Source: Pholis gunnellus
Lineage: Eukaryota > Chordata > Actinopteri > Perciformes > Pholidae
DNA length: 64,000 nt
NCBI GenBank assembly: GCA_910591455.2
Contig: OU342809.1
Coordinates: 15,424,059 to 15,488,058, forward strand
Direction: 5' to 3'
Below the pieces are notes generated by a model that was not told where the DNA came from, ran no database searches, and saw nothing but the letters and a program-made list of their open reading frames with translations. A program made the position numbers and the translations under genes. This document shows, one piece after another, positions 1 to 19,054 of this stretch (position 1 is the stretch's first letter; each line of letters begins with the position of its first letter).

Positions 1-109
1 AGCTGTAATATTTGTTGTCTGCAGGTGGAGCAAGTGTCAAAACTGAAGCAGCTACTACTTGTTTTGCCTTTGGGAATCAGAAACAAGTGTTTGTATCTGG
101 AGGTCTATA

Positions 110-130
110 CTGCTGCTGCTGCTGCTGCTG
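110..130. repeat. (TGC)7 trinucleotide repeat
   Basis: Seven uninterrupted TGC triplets lie in a presumed cax1 intron. No open coding context is supported. Confidence 0.8.
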
Positions 131-398
131 GGTGTCCAACAGAGACCAATCAACTTCTCCCAGTGGTAAAAAAACTGCAGCTGACTAAATGTGAACAAAT
201 CAGTTTGTCAGTACCTCAGGAGCCAGTTTCATGACATATTTTGCATCTTAAAATACAGTTAGAAGACAGAAAATGGTTTCTTATTTTTTATAAAAAAGTT
301 CTGTAACTTTATTTTATTGTTATCAACATCTGTGTGTGACAGTTCAGAAACTGTATGGCTGGATGAAGGCAGACACTCCATATCTATTAAATACTTGC

Positions 399-8294
<7,896 letters not shown>

Positions 8295-8385
8295 GTCCTT
8301 CGGTAAAACACCTCACCGTTCAGGCTTATAGCACTTCGTTCTCATCTCAGCCAACGTGACGCACTGATTCAGCATTAGACGGCTT

Positions 8386-8404
8386 GGCATTCTGGGAAAT
8401 GTAG
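8386..8404 (-). promoter_or_regulatory. Staf/ZNF143-like site in the cax1 promoter
   Basis: Read on the minus strand, CTACATTTCCCAGAATGCC closely matches the Staf/ZNF143 consensus (ACTACAATTCCCAGAATGC type). It lies about 95 bp upstream of the cax1 ATG and in the right orientation for a core-promoter element. A CRE-like CGTGACGC lies nearby at about 8355-8362. Function is inferred from motif and position only. Confidence 0.55.
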
Positions 8405-9145
8405 GCCACGCTGGTTGAGTTCGTTAAATAGAGAAAACCCACCATAAATCCTAATGTAAATCACACTGTGCTTGTATATAGGTTACAGAGGTGGAGAGGA
8501 AAGCAATGGTGCAAAGTAACATTTATTCATTTTTCTTTTTTTAAGTGCTGTGAATCTTATCAAATGTGCACCTTAGAGGAGTTTGCCTTCTGCCAGAAAC
8601 AACCTTAGGTTTAGGCAACCAACCTACTTGGCTAGGTTTAGGAAAAGATTGTGTCTTGGGTAAGTGTGAAGAACAGTAAAGTAAAGTTATTGGTCTGTTT
8701 CGCTCAACAAGAATGATTCAACCACCACATATCAACCCCTCACGTTGCATTTGGTGGCAACAGGGTATTATTTTGGTGGTTTTGTTCATTTGGTGACTTT
8801 TATTCCCTGTGGATAATGTCATTTTTCTGCACCTGAACAGTCTATGAACTGAAAGCTCTTGGTTTTTGAGATATTAAGGATTCTTGCAGTTTTCCCCATT
8901 TCAATGTTTTCTGTGACTTTTGAACCAGACATTTTTCTCTGACGATGACAGTGAATCTTTGCATGAGCTGCAGTCTGCTCCCACACAACGGAGGTCAGTG
9001 GATGTTATAAGGGCTGGTGCTGCTCATTTGGCCACACATACTCTCTCAATTGCCCTGAAAATAGGCCCACCGATGGGACTGAATGTTTCACCAGTTGGTC
9101 TTGACACTTTGAAGCGGCAGAGCAGGTTATGACTTTACCTGATAC

Positions 9146-9240
9146 AGATTTCAGAATCAGAATCGGAACCGTTTATTGCCAAGTACGTTACACATACAAG
9201 GAATTTGACTTGGTGAATGGTGCATAACAATAAACAATGA
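9146..9240. mobile_element. LINE 3'-tail-like fragment
   Basis: The AGAATCAGAATCGG start followed by a TTTATTGCCAAGTACGT stretch resembles the 3' end of a fish LINE that recurs widely in teleost genomes. The family was recognised from memory only. Confidence 0.4.
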
Positions 9241-10250
9241 ACACAGTGCAATTTGTCTACAGGGATGGCCTCTGTTCTCCCTATTTTCTTGTTGATGCTG
9301 CAATTTTGTAATGCTGCAGTCTGCCTCCCTTTACCCAAGGAAGTTATGATTTAGTAAAGGAGAAACTCAGAGAAGTTTTCGACCAAAATAGTCCTTGCTA
9401 CCCTTCCAAACTCATGTGAATGCTCGTACAATGCTCATTTACACGGTGAAAGTTTGGATGTGTACAGTCCAGACGTCACTTGTCTTGCACTTGCAGTCGA
9501 AAATTCATGAATACTGGGAACCTTGAGGAAGCTCAGCTGTGTGCATCAGTGCTGTGAGAGAGCGTGCACGGTGCTGCAACTGACCACTGCAGGATTACCA
9601 TACACTCTACCGTCAGAGCAGATGGTATCGGCATTTAGACTCCAGGCCTGACAGATTCACCTGTGATGCTTGATTCAGTGCACACATTCCCTCTCCTTCA
9701 CCAGACAAAACTCGAGAGACTATCAATGGCCTGAAAAGTATTATGGTCGTGATTTTGGTTGTGCTCCCATCCCCCCCGCCATGTTCAATGACGCTAACAG
9801 ACACAGACGTAGTCTGGCTCCACAGTGCAGTGTAGAAGAAAGGAGAGCAGAGGTCTGACTTCCTTTATGTTCTTGAGAAAGGCTTTATGGCGGCAACAAA
9901 AACATACTCCCATCTTAGCAACTGTCTTGATTATTTAATGTATCCTTACTTTACAGAATTAATACTAGTCACTTACATAGTCTATTTAATTCTTCCATAT
10001 TTGACCATCGGCTGTCTCAGCTCCAGAACGGTACTAAACAGTTTGATATAAATCGCTGAATTAAACCTGACCAATTAAAGATTGAATGAATTACCAATTA
10101 CACAGCAGAGATAGACATTGTTATCATGACACCGACAGACCTATGTAGATATTCATGTGTACTTATCGGCATAATACATAAATAAATGGATAGGATCAAA
10201 CTCAACATTTAACCACAGATCAGTTTCCTGTATGAGAAACTCAAAGGACA

Positions 10251-10298
10251 GGGAGGAACGTTCCTCCCCCCCCCCTCTGCTGGTCAGAGGGGGGGGGG
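10251..10298. repeat. Compound palindrome and perfect C10/G10 hairpin
   Basis: GGGAGGAACGTTCCTCCC (10251-10268) is a perfect 18-base palindrome. It overlaps a second perfect inverted repeat with arms CCCCCCCCCCTCTG (10266-10279) and CAGAGGGGGGGGGG (10285-10298) around a 5-base loop. The stem could form a hairpin. Confidence 0.85.
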
Positions 10299-10959
10299 AC
10301 TTCGAGCTTACACAATTATTGTATAAAGACACATGAGTCAGTAATCTGACATGCGTTTTGTATGACTACAAAACAACAAATGCACACAAAACAGTTAAAC
10401 AAGTCAATTTCAAATGAAGGGAATTTTTTAAGCTGAGGTAGATTAAAAATATGTATACGAAATACAAGGATTACTTAGACTAGGATAGCATATCAAGTAC
10501 AAATTTCCATGAGTTGTTTATTTCAATTGGATGCATCTCTGTTGCCTCAGGAATGTGGATGTTCGTTGGTGTGGTCATAAAACATTGTAGGGCCAGCCTT
10601 GAGATTTGAGTGCCATGATTGACCCAAAGTCCTATCTTGACATTGTCCAAGCACATGGTAAATTGAGAGTCGAACCACTTAGTGACCTATGGGTTCCCGA
10701 GGGTTTATTATTAGTTTATTAGTTCAGACTATGTCATAGACATTTCAGTTTTGTCAAGAGAATTCTGTGAATGTCCGCTACACCAGAGAGCTCCAATGAA
10801 AACAGATATTACTACTGAGCCTTTCCAAAGGTTACAGCTGACATGCTTGATCTTCCCCTCACACGTCGTGGCAATTACTTCTCCAAGGGTCAATTTTATT
10901 TCAAATTTGAACTTTATTTCAATTACCTCATAAATCGAAGCACATTCATGACATTTGAC

Positions 10960-11062
10960 CCCTGGATTTAACCCATCTGAAGCATTTAGGAGCAGTGGGG
11001 AGTAACTTGGGGTTCAGGGTCTTGCTCAAGGACGCTTGGGCATGCTGACAGGAGGAGCCAGC
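10960..11062. mobile_element. Fish SINE-like fragment
   Basis: GGGGTTCAGGGTCTTGCTCA followed by AAGGACGCTTGGGCATG resembles the conserved body of a common teleost interspersed repeat. It directly abuts the gypsy integrase remnant. Confidence 0.4.
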
Positions 11063-12055
11063 GCTCCACAACAGTCGCAAAATGTTTGTTTGAACACTTC
11101 ATCTGTGAACATGGTATTCCAGAAATTATGCACACAGTTCAAGAACGTCAATTTCAGTCTGGCCTAGTACAACACCTGTGTCAACTGCTGTGCATCCAGA
11201 ATAAATGAACCAGCCCGTATTATCCTCAGTGTGACGGCATCATGGAGAGATGCTACAGAACAGTCATTGATCAAGTCACTTTATCAACAGCCTAGTGAGT
11301 GGGATGACTGCCTTACCCAAGTTGCTTTGGCTTGCAACACCAGCCCTCACTCTTCAACAGGTTTCACTCCATCCTACCTCACACATGGTCATGAAGCCAG
11401 GATGCCTACCAACCTGCTGTTACCTAGAAACACACCATCTTCATCTACTCCAGGTTCTCCTGCTGTCTATGTTGCACAGTTGACCGAGAATCATCAGTCA
11501 GTCTTTGGTTCTTCTGCATGGGACAGGGACTGTGCCCACAAGCAACAGAAACAACAGTATGGCAAAAGTGTCAAGCACACTCCCTATGGTTCTGGAGACC
11601 TCATGTGGTTAAATGACCCCACTACATCAAAACAAAAACGGTCTCCTCTCTGTAAAGGCCCCTTTGAAATATTGGAGTGCCTCGGATCTGATGTGGATCT
11701 GGAGTGCCATACAAGATTCATTACCTCTTGGATCAGTCCCAGATTGTCAGGTGCTTTGCCCTTTAAACCTGCTAAGTCTGCAGTAAGGAAGAGCTACAAC
11801 ATACCTGGCTTCAGCAGTTTCCCCTCATTGGCCCCTCAGATCTGCCAGTCACAGCCCCCAGACCTCTCTCCCCACCCACCTCCACCCACCACTATATACT
11901 CATCATCCACTGCTTCCCCATAGGGCCAAGAGATAGTTAGCCAGTCCGACACTCTCCCTTCTAAGACTCCTGGTCAAGGCTCTGGTTCTTCACTGCACCC
12001 CAGCAGACGTCGAGTTTGACTACCCAATTACTTTATGGATTATGTCCTGAAATGA
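11055..12055 (+). pseudogene. Decayed Ty3/gypsy retrotransposon integrase (C-terminal part of Pol)
   Basis: The reading runs from the integrase catalytic-core region (the FICEHGIP motif, then a CDGIMER block equivalent to the PQSDG-VER region) through the HSSTGFTP motif and the C-terminal basic domain. It ends near 12052 in a frame ending NYFMDYVLK. In-frame stops occur near 11208 and 12018, and the frame changes near 11220, so it is dead. The longest open part is 11231-11923. No LTR pair, gag, protease or reverse transcriptase was found nearby, so it is a solo fragment. Confidence 0.8.
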
Positions 12056-12409
12056 GACTGCTGCTTTGTTGTTATTTGCAGTTGTTTCTCCTTAAATGTG
12101 AAACTAGGACATTTCTTGTGTGAGAAGTGAGGTTAATTAATTTGATTTGAGTTAATGGTGAGTTACATTACATCAAAGTAAGATTTTATATAAACATATC
12201 GGTTTATGAAGTATGACCCATTGTCACAGATTGAACTACCAAAGGTAGACAAGTAGTTAAAATGAGTCTCACCTTGACCAACAACAACATTAAAGTACCA
12301 CTTACATATTAATACATCATTAATAATGATCCAATAATAATAGTATAACAGTATGTTTAATTAGTATATAATCACCTGCAACTAAGAATTGTTGTATTTT
12401 CATTTTATA

Positions 12410-12815
12410 TATGGATCCTCTTAATGGAGTCTGCCATGTTGCACCTCCATGTTACTGAATTAGCCCAGAACAGACAAACCAAACACTAGCTGGCCTTAAA
12501 AAGTGCCTTCCATGTTTTTGCACTACCTGAAGGCCATAGTTCTTCAACATGTGTGTGAAATTGCAGTACCGTGAGCCGCAGAGTGCAAAACCGTAGTACC
12601 GCCAGTCACTTTGTGACTTCGGTTGCAACTAAAGTAATGTTATTATGGTAATAAATAAATAGCCTCTGAGTGAGGCGAACGAGGGTAACACGGTTTTGCG
12701 CTCGGCGTCTCACGTTACCACAGTCTTGGAAATGGAGTGAGCGGAGGGTTATTCAGCTAGTGCAATCTGCAACCACACCTCTAGAGGCCTCCAAATCATA
12801 CACACTTTGCCTTTA
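12410..12815. mobile_element. Interspersed fish repeat (non-autonomous)
   Basis: Phrases such as GAGTCTGCCATGTTGCACC, ACAGACAAACCAAACACT and GCAATCTGCAACCACACCTC match a very common teleost short repeat that I recognise by sight. The class (MITE or SINE) is not certain. Confidence 0.5.
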
Positions 12816-13439
12816 AGTAGATTTTGATGATGTATTGTATTTGCCTACGTTTGGCAAGGCAACATTGCCACCTGTTATACTTGATATACCAGGAGGATCC
12901 TCCACTTAAATAAAGCCTGCACAATTTTAGAGAAGAAATACATAATCTGCTTCTTAAAATTTAAAGTTGAAAATGTATTAAACCCTTTGCTCAATCCAAG
13001 ACACTCAGAGGCTTTTCTGCTACATCCTTACATGGTCTGGTATAATGCTGGCTAATGTGTACTAATGTTAACAAACTTCAGATAGATGCTGATGAGTAAC
13101 AGACATTACTGAGTATGTTAGCTGACTTTGACTATATTTGTGCTACTGTTATGCTACATTTTAGCATATAACAGATAATAATTTCACTGCTGTTATTAAA
13201 AAAAGTTAAACAAGAATTAAACAAAGTGTTCCTTAGCAAGTGGCATGTTATTGTTCTGCTTGTGGACATGTTCCACTGGCTCTCAGCTTCATGCTGTTTT
13301 TAAAGCAACTGACAACAGAGAATCTTTAAATTGAGGGGAAATGCAAGGTTATGCTGTAATTGCAACTTGTAGCCTTAAAGGCAACTGTTTGTTTTTTTTA
13401 GAACACAATTGACTTCAGCTTGGTTATATTTTTCCCAAC

Positions 13440-14530
13440 ACCTGATTTTAAAATTAACTTATTAAACCAATGACAGCTGGAGAGGTTTGTGTTGGCAGTT
13501 CTCCCTCCATAAAGGGAGCTGTATTTAACATTCTGAACATTAATACAGCAGCAAACAGGTGTTTTCTATGTAAAGATATAGTGGATTAATGTCTAGCTAA
13601 GCAAATAAAGGTGCTCTCCCTCTTTGTATTATATATTATATATTATAAGCTTCTCCTTATTTTGTTGACAAAGTCAGGCGAGCCGCGCGTGCTTTTAGTG
13701 CATGCAAGTGCATGTGAGCGTGCCCGACTGGTTAGCTCACGGCTGCACTCTGAGCTGGTCTTTTCAGCGATAACAGCTGATACCACTATAGCAATTATTG
13801 ATTCTAGATTGCTGCAAGAACTCTGACTGGTAAACTTGGATTGCTTGTGTTTTCTTCCATTAATCTCCATTGTGGATAATGAAGACAACATCTAGCAAGC
13901 TGAAGGAAGGCAATGACCTTTTCAGTAAGACAATCAAAGCCTTTTTCACTACAAATATCACGGTCTATTGCTGCAAGTAAGCTGAAGCCCACTTTTAGTA
14001 TGGCAACACTTCTAGGATCTAGTGGTTTGTCTCAGTGTCCTCTGAACCTTTGAATGTTTAGTTAGGTGCAAGACAAACTGCCAACTAAACCAACTCGGAC
14101 AAGTTCTGTGAATTGTGCACTAGCTAAATAAATATTTGGTGACAAATAAAGCTTTTTGTTTTTCAGGTTTTCATGACCTGAATTGTCAATAAATACTTTA
14201 ATGTCAAACTGACAATCACCCCAGTGCTGATTTGACAGGACATTTAATTTCCCTTTCTCTCCCATACAACTGACCTTGTGAAGTTGCAAAAAGGCTTATC
14301 AAAACATTCCCCTGAATAATATACATTGACATAATACACCCCTGAAGCTTTTAAGTGGCTATTGAAAAGATGGGAAGTTGTAATTGGTGGTTATTTGACC
14401 TCAAAGGAGGGGTTTTAAAACATCAACCCTAGTAAGCATATACAACATAAGTTGTACACTTGGGGACTATCCAGGTCAAACTGCTGCTGGCAACATGGCA
14501 AAGCACAGGTCCCTCCATTAATGTGGGCTC
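13440..14530 (+). pseudogene. ZP-gene promoter plus first-exon copy B (broken)
   Basis: This is the second relic of the ZP upstream region. Blocks at 13440-13530 and 14070-14480 align with copy A (2225-2790) and with the intact gene (16245-16620). The 5' leader (GTTGTACACTTGGGGACTAT, CCAGGTCAAACTGCTG) is kept, but the TATA box has decayed to CATATACAA. The ATG at 14495 is followed by MAKHRSLH and a stop at 14519-14521, so the signal-peptide coding block is lost. Pro/Gln-rich sequence follows and continues into the minisatellite. Confidence 0.7.
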
Positions 14531-15600
14531 CTCAATACCCTTCCAACCCCCTCCAACACAAAAGGCTCATCAATACCCTCATATGCCCCAGGTCCAACCT
14601 CCTCCTAAGTTCTTCCTCAATATCTTCAAACATCGAAGTATCCTGCATATCCACGATCATTTCCCAATTTCCAGTCTCTCCAATCACAGGCACACAGCAA
14701 CCGTATGAACCACATCAACCGCAGCAACCACCTCAACTGTATCTACTGCAGCAACCACATCAACCGCAGCAACCGAATCAACCGTATAAACCAGAGCAAC
14801 CGCATCAACCGAATAAACCAGAGCAACCGCATCAAACACATCAACCGAATAAACCAGAGCAACCGCATCAACCACATTAACCGAATAAACCAGAGCAACC
14901 GCATCAACCACATCAACCGAATAAACCAGAGCAACCGCATCAACCGCATCAACCGAATAAACCAGAGCAACCGCATCAACCACATCAACCGAATAAACCA
15001 GAGCAACCGTATCTACCATATCAACCACATCAACCGAATAAACCAGAGCAACCGCATCAACCACATCAACCGAATAAACCAGAGCAACCGCATCAACCGC
15101 ATCAACCGAATAAACCAGAGCAACCGCATCAACCACATCAACCGAATAAACCAGAGCAACCGTATCTACCATATCAACCACATCAACCGAATAAACCAGA
15201 GCAACCGCATCAACCACATCAGCCGTATCAACCGAATAAACCAGAGCAACCGCATCAAACACATCAACCGAATAAACCAGAGCAACCGCATCAACCGCAT
15301 CAACCACATCAACCACATCAACCGAATAAACCAGAGCAACCGCATCAACCGCATCAACCACATCAACCACATCAACCGAATAAACCAGAGCAATCGCATC
15401 AACCACATCAACCACGTCAAACACATCAACCGAATAAACCAGAGCAACTGTATCTACCGCATCAACCACATCAACCGAATAAACCAGAGCAACCGTATCT
15501 ACTGCATCAACCACATCAACCGAATAAACCAGAGCAACCGTATCTACCATATCAACCGAATAAACTACATTTTGCACTTGTGTGGAAAATAGCTCACGTA
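14530..15600 (+). pseudogene. Remnant of a ZPB/choriogenin-like Pro/Gln-rich N-terminal repeat domain
   Basis: After copy B's first exon, the frame reads tripeptides ending in proline (HQP, NKP, EQP, YLP). This is like the Pro/Gln-rich N-terminal repeats of liver-made fish egg-envelope proteins. The frame is broken by an upstream frame change near 14690 and by a TAA at 14878-14880. It runs out after 15560 with no trefoil or ZP domain. I infer an inactivated paralogue whose repeat region then expanded. Confidence 0.6.
14697..15572. repeat. Nested 9-base minisatellite (HQP-NKP-EQP type)
   Basis: The 9-base units CATCAACCG, AATAAACCA and GAGCAACCG combine into 27-base repeats, with extra CATCAACCA units giving 36- and 45-base versions. 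All unit lengths are multiples of three, so several frames on both strands stay open for nearly 300 codons without being genes. Confidence 0.93.
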
Positions 15601-16567
15601 TTGGACAGAATAGATTTTTTTTAATGCACATTTAATTTTATTCCAGCATAAGAAAATGTATGTGCTGGTTGAAAAAATCTTTTCCCATCACACACTCAGA
15701 ACTGACACAAATATAATTCCATAAATCAGTAGGCTACCACAGTGAGGTATGCAGATAATAAACGATAAAGAACGGTGGTATTGATATCAGTATCATAGCA
15801 TTGGGTCTAGTGTGAGGTTGGTTAACAAATTCATTCAGTAGGAATAAATCAATTTAGCTGCAAGTATTTACAAAACATTACTATCATAATTATTTTATTT
15901 CCCTATGCCATTGTACAATTGCCAGTTATTATAACTAGATAATAAAAGACCTTCACCTTTTTCATCTGTAACCTCACAAGTTATGTAATACTGTATGTAT
16001 GTATTATGTAATAAATCTATAAAGTCTTCCTGGATTTAATGATGTATTTTGGCTCCCATTAACCTTCAGAGTTTGTCTTGCAGTGGATTAAAACCTCCTG
16101 TTTAGGAAACTGAAATATGGTTATGTTTTAAAAAATGTGTTCATAATGGCACAGCTGTAAGGTATACACATGAACAGACCTATTGAGTTGAGGCGCATAT
16201 TATGGCAGACTTTGTTACAGATCCAGAGAAAAGATCAATATGTTTTCCATTGTGCACTTGCAAAATAAACATTTGGTGACAAATAACTCTTGAGGCCACA
16301 AAGACCTTTAAAAAAAAGGTTTTTGTGACCCAAATGTATGACAAATACAAATACTTTAATGTCATCCAACCCAGTGACCTGATCTAATAGGACACATGTG
16401 TCTGATCTTGTGAAGTTGCCAAAAGGCTTATCAAATCATCCCCCTAAATAATATAAAAAACATGACATAATACGCCCCTGAAGCTTTTAAGTGGCTATTG
16501 AAAAGATAGGAAGCTGTGATTGGTGGTTATTCGGCCTCAGAGGAGGAGTCTTTAAAACATTAAGCCA

Positions 16568-16574
16568 TATATAA
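16568..16574 (+). promoter_or_regulatory. TATA box of the ZP gene
   Basis: TATATAA lies 49 bases before the ATG at 16623. The same leader follows the TATA box in copy A (2727-2732). Confidence 0.7.
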
Positions 16575-16622
16575 CGTAAGTTGTACACCTGGGCACTGTC
16601 CAGGTCAAACTGCTGTTGAACC

Positions 16623-18731
16623 ATGGCAAAACGCTGGAGTGTCACCTCTTTAGTGGCACTAGCACTGCTAGGGTGCTTAATCCATACACAGCCTTCACTT
16701 GCGGGCTATAAGGGCGGTCAGACACAATTGCCTTGGAATCCACCTCCACCTTGGGATCCACCTCCACCTCCACCTCCACCTCCACCTCCACCTCCACCTC
16801 CACCTCCACCTCCTCCACCTCCACCTCCACCTCCACCTCCACCTCCACCTCCACCTCCACCTTCACCACAACATTATGGTGGTTCAACATCACAGTATGG
16901 TGTTCCACACTATGGACATTACCATCAATATCAATATAAATATCCAAAGCATCAGCACTACTGGCCTTATTTTGATCAGGCGACGCAGGACCCGAAAATC
17001 CCACAGACACCGTCCAAACAACTGCCGATTCCTGTCCAGAGTTGTGACATCTCATCAAACGTGAGAATCCCATGTGGAGGTTCTGATATCTCTGCTGATG
17101 GATGCATAGCCATAAACTGCTGCTTTAATGGCCAACAGTGCTACTTTGGAAAAGCAGGTGAGTTTTTGAAAAGAATGTCATGCAATGGACCGTAATGGAG
17201 GATGAAAAAAAGGTGTTCTTACATATTTAACCTGTCAATGCCTGTCTTTGTGCCACCAGTGACCATTCAGTGCACCAAGGACGGCCAGTTCATTGCTGTA
17301 GTGGCGAGAGATGCCACTCTGCCCCACATTAACCTCGAGTCAATCTCACTATTGGACCAAGGTCCTGGCTGTATGCATGTGGACTCTAATTCAGCCTTTG
17401 CCATCTTTAACTTTCCTGTTACCGCCTGTGGCTCCGTTGTTACGGTAAGACCTCGATTTTCTCAACTTTTCAACCAGTTAAGAAAACTTTAAATAAGGCC
17501 TATGCATATTTTTACCTCACAATGCCATTTTCTTTTACCTTTTGTAGGAGGAGCCTGGTGTTATAATCTATGAGAACAGAATATTCTCCTCATATGAAAT
17601 GGGAGTCGGGCCTCTTGGAATCATTACCAGGGACAGTCACTATGAGTAGGTGATCCTTTTTTAAAGTACTTTTGTAATATCAAAATAACAGATCTGACCA
17701 AGCAACATAATGCCAGTTTTCTCTTTTCAGATTGGTCTTCCAGTGTAGGTACATCGGCACCTCTGTTGAAACTGTGGTTGTAGAAGTAATGTCGTTACTA
17801 AATCCACCTCTACCAGTTGCTGCTCTGGGACCCATCAGTGTAGAGCTGAAGTTGGCTAATGGACAATGCAGTGTAAAGGGTTGTAATGAAGGTACGTGGA
17901 TGTCTGTCTGGCACAGCGCTGCTGTATTTGTAGATGGCTGTCATACTAACTTGTCACTGCTCTCTCAGTGGTAGCGGCCTATAACTCATTCTACACGTTG
18001 GCTGACTATCCTGTGGCCAAAGTACTGAGGGAACCTGTGTACGTGGAGGTTCAACTCCTTGAAAAGACAGATCCCAACCTTCTCCTGAGTCTTGGTCGCT
18101 GCTGGGCAACCATAAGCCCCAACCCTCACAGTCTGCCCCAGTGGGACCTTCTGATAGACGCGTAAATAAAACACCAATTTAACACTGTCCTGTTTATGAC
18201 AACATGTTCAATCATTTTTGTCAGTGTTTATACTTTACACTATGAAAACACTGACTTCCTTTTTAAATTGAATAACAGAGGAGTTGCCTTCATGTCATTT
18301 TCTTTTCATCCAGGTGTCCATACAAGGATGATCGCTACTTGTCCACACTGGTTCCAGTCGGTCCCTCCTCTGGTCTGGCATTCCCCAGTCACTACAGACG
18401 TTTCTTTTTCAAAATGTTTACCTTTTTGGACCCAAATTCAATGGCAGCCCTGAAGGAACCGGTAATGATTTAATTTACTATGCATATTTTTGCACTGATG
18501 ATAAACTGCTGCAACAAAATATTTTTGTATTGCTCTGCTTACATGGTTTTACTTGTTCAGGTGCACATTCACTGCAGTACGACTGTGTCCGCTGCTTCAG
18601 CGGGCTACGCCTATGAACCAGTGTGCTTCCTAAAAAGTAAGAGAGATGTCACGGCTGTGGACCAGAGAAAGACTGAGCCGAAGGTTGTGGTTTCTGTAGG
18701 ACCAGTCATCATGGGTACCTCTGCGGAATAA
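16623..18731 (+). CDS. Zona pellucida egg-envelope protein, ZPB/ZP4 (choriogenin H) type
   Basis: Structural glycoprotein of the fish egg envelope. Seven exons are 16623-17157, 17260-17444, 17548-17645, 17731-17891, 17969-18161, 18314-18461 and 18561-18731, with consistent phases, giving 496 residues. Order: signal peptide (residues 1 to about 22), a short linker, a 35-proline run (16758-16862), a His/Tyr-rich stretch, a trefoil domain (CGGSDISADGCIAINCCF, about residues 140-177), ZP-N (starting VTIQCTKDGQF), then ZP-C. A basic cleavage site (KSKRD) sits near the C-terminus and no transmembrane anchor follows, as in secreted, liver-made choriogenins. An internal GTAAGAG at about 18637 could act as a donor, but the read-through matches the family tail. 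Whether it is expressed in liver or ovary cannot be read from the sequence. Two broken copies of its first-exon region lie upstream. Confidence 0.92.
16758..16862. repeat. (CCACCT)n tract encoding 35 prolines
   Basis: A hexanucleotide repeat alternating the Pro codons CCA and CCT inside ZP exon 1. It is likely length-polymorphic. Confidence 0.95.
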
Positions 18732-18815
18732 ACAGCGGTGTCAAACTCAAGAATTTGGCTGAGATCATTCAGTAAAAGATTTGAAAAGATTTGCATATGA
18801 CATACTGTATATTGT

Positions 18816-18821
18816 AATAAA
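18816..18821 (+). terminator. Polyadenylation signal of the ZP gene
   Basis: AATAAA lies 85 bases after the stop codon. Confidence 0.7.
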
Positions 18822-19009
18822 TGCAAAAAGACTGCAAAAGTGTGCCACAGAAAAAAAATGTATTGAGCCCCAAAAATATTGTAGACACATTTATATTAAA
18901 AGATATTGGCTTTGATGTGCTGTAAATTCTTGTTTTTATATCATAATTTCACTGGCAGTACTATTTCACTTCCTCTAAAACAAAACAAAATACAAAAAAC
19001 ATTTTTATT

Positions 19010-19052
<43 letters not shown>
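19010..19052. repeat. (GATA)n microsatellite
   Basis: About ten GATA units at the 3' end of the decayed LINE. Confidence 0.9.

Positions 19053-19054
<2 letters not shown>

Larger units (their letters stand above)
8405..10950. other. Intergenic stretch with repeat fragments
   Basis: No supported gene. It contains a LINE-tail-like fragment near 9146-9240 and a strong palindrome/hairpin at 10251-10298. Short open frames at 8920-9132 and 9670-9858 have no recognisable domain or splice context. Confidence 0.5.

Noticed and set aside
1..258. A further cax1 exon
   Set aside because: No frame on the minus strand gives the expected exchanger sequence with splice sites.
8920..9132. 70-residue open frame
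   Set aside because: Non-ATG start, no family recognised, and it sits in repeat-rich intergenic DNA.
14697..15572. CRISPR array
   Set aside because: The units are contiguous with no unique spacers, and the genome is a vertebrate's.
14684..15631. 315-residue minus-strand and 295-residue plus-strand frames
   Set aside because: Both are alternative frames of a minisatellite whose units are multiples of three. No gene evidence.
16642..17073. Val/Glu repeat frame antisense to the ZP gene
   Set aside because: It is the reverse of the proline hexamer tract within a well-supported plus-strand exon.
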